NCBI GenBank assembly: GCA_030531285.1
Contig: JAUNNW010000097.1
Span: 1-5,176, forward strand
DNA from: Synergistaceae bacterium
GTDB lineage: Bacteria; Synergistota; Synergistia; Synergistales; Synergistaceae
Direction of reading: 5' to 3'
DNA: 5,176 nucleotides
Below, one piece after another: positions 4,431 through 5,176 of the stretch. Position 1 is the stretch's first letter. Each line of letters starts with the position of its first letter. The notes below the pieces were generated by a model. That model was not told the DNA's origin. It saw only the letters and a list, made by a program, of their open reading frames with translations, and did not search any database. The position numbers and the translations under genes are program-made.

Positions 4431-5176
4431 CTGGACAGCATCTCCGCAAGCAGCGCGTGCCTTAAACCGCGCAGACTGAGCATCAGCGAACGGCTTTCCG
4501 TTATTTCCATTATCGCGGAAGCCGCACAGGCTCCGGCAAGCACTATATCTGCCCTTGCCGGATTCATTCCCGGCATAACCCTGCGTTCGTCAAGCGTTCT
4601 GCGCGCAAGCTCTTTTATCAAGGCTTCAAGCTCAGTTTTTGAAACCGTCATTCCGCTGAGCTTCTCCCCATCGTACTCAGGCATGGCAGATTTAAGCATG
4701 AAAAGCGTCGTTAAATTGCCTCCTGTGCCCACAAGACACGCCGGACGGCCTTTCACTCCGTTTTTGACAAGTTCCGCCCTTATAACAGCTCTAAGACGCG
4801 AAACGGTGCTTAAAAGGACAGGGGCTTTTGGCAGAAATTTTTCCGTAAGCTCCACGGAACCGATATTCACGCTGAAAGCCCTCGTAATTTTGCCGAGGCT
4901 CGAATATACAAACTCCGTGCTGCCGCCCCCGAGATCAAAAACAAGCAGGTCGCGCAGCGCAGATTTCGGCACTTCGCAAAGAACCGACTCAAAAGAAAGC
5001 CTTGCCTCCTCTTCGCCGGAAATGATACGCAGCCCAATATGAGCAAGTTCCTTCACTCTTGCCTCAAAACGGCTGCTGTTTCCGGCAAAGCGCAGAGCCA
5101 TCGTCCCGACAACCTCAATCTGCTCGGCGCCGTCTTCGTGAGCCTGCTCGACGTAGTCCGCGACAACGCGGGCGGT
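4427..5176 (-). CDS. ppx: Ppx/GppA family exopolyphosphatase / pppGpp phosphohydrolase (5' end beyond right edge)
   Basis: The visible 249 C-terminal residues belong to the Ppx/GppA branch of the ASKHA fold, which releases phosphate from polyphosphate chains and/or converts pppGpp to ppGpp. Counting from the window edge: VVGTMALRFAGNS (22-34) corresponds to the A-T-x-A-x-R-x-A-x-N motif; IISGEEEARL (51-60) is the family's ISGxEEA signature; LLVFDLGGGSTEF (77-89) is the phosphate-binding loop; LVGTGGNLTTL (148-158) is the second glycine loop; and RADIVLAGA (208-216) and LRGLRHALL (235-243) complete the domain. The roughly 60-70 N-terminal residues of the first subdomain are missing because of the window end. 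An ATG at 5101 is internal, not the start. There is no C-terminal HD domain, so this is the short form of about 310 residues. The stop codon overlaps the arsD ATG. Choosing between Ppx and GppA activity is not possible from this sequence. Confidence 0.92.
   Translation of the reverse strand, partial: TARVVADYVEQAHEDGAEQIEVVGTMALRFAGNSSRFEARVKELAHIGLRIISGEEEARLSFESVLCEVPKSALRDLLVFDLGGGSTEFVYSSLGKITRAFSVNIGSVELTEKFLPKAPVLLSTVSRLRAVIRAELVKNGVKGRPACLVGTGGNLTTLFMLKSAMPEYDGEKLSGMTVSKTELEALIKELARRTLDERRVMPGMNPARADIVLAGACAASAIMEITESRSLMLSLRGLRHALLAEMLSR

Noticed and set aside
4224..5042. A 272-residue open frame on the plus strand
   Set aside because: It is fully antisense to the conserved Ppx/GppA and ArsD-like genes, rich in serine, arginine and leucine as shadow frames are, and has no recognisable domain.
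4427..5101. ATG at 5101 as the start of the phosphatase gene
   Set aside because: The frame continues to the window end with family-consistent residues (VVGT before MALR), and the N-terminal subdomain would be missing, so the gene is simply cut by the edge.

Overview
This window looks like chromosomal DNA from an anaerobic bacterium with a middling GC content. Clear Shine-Dalgarno sites and frequent TTG/GTG starts suggest a Gram-positive-type or Synergistota-like translation style. The butyryl-CoA:acetate CoA-transferase-type gene fits a fermentative, possibly gut-associated, lifestyle. Synergistota or Clostridia are my best guesses, but this is inference and no marker here settles it. I see no rRNA, tRNA, CRISPR array, insertion sequence or phage gene.

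Layout from left to right. Positions 1-2293 hold a probable minus-strand operon, read from right to left: a divergent DegT/DnrJ/EryC1-fold protein (1373-2293), a YugP-type membrane zinc peptidase (649-1332), and the N-terminal part of a 16S rRNA m5C methyltransferase, RsmB (1-569, cut by the left edge). A small plus-strand gene for a 59-residue two-helix membrane protein (2358-2537) starts divergently from this operon. Its promoter places the transcript start at or next to the ATG, so the mRNA may be leaderless. It converges on a minus-strand, single-gene CoA-transferase unit (2550-3887). That unit has its own extended -10 promoter and a 15-bp inverted repeat over the -35 region. A rho-independent terminator (4027-4056) closes a second minus-strand unit, in which a Ppx/GppA phosphatase (4427-5176, cut by the right edge) overlaps an ArsD-like gene (4071-4430) by 4 bp.

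How the parts may work together: the CoA-transferase would finish butyrate (or a related acyl-CoA) fermentation. RsmB and the YugP peptidase are housekeeping functions of ribosome modification and membrane protein turnover. The Ppx/GppA-ArsD pair suggests translational coupling of a polyphosphate/(p)ppGpp enzyme with a thiol metalloid-binding protein, with no ArsA, ArsB or ArsR visible. The most unusual items are the DegT-like protein that has lost the pyridoxal-phosphate lysine loop, the stand-alone ArsD coupled to Ppx, and the probably leaderless small membrane protein gene.

For three genes I moved the start inward from the longest open frame, because strong ribosome binding sites (and in one case a promoter) lie inside the longer version.
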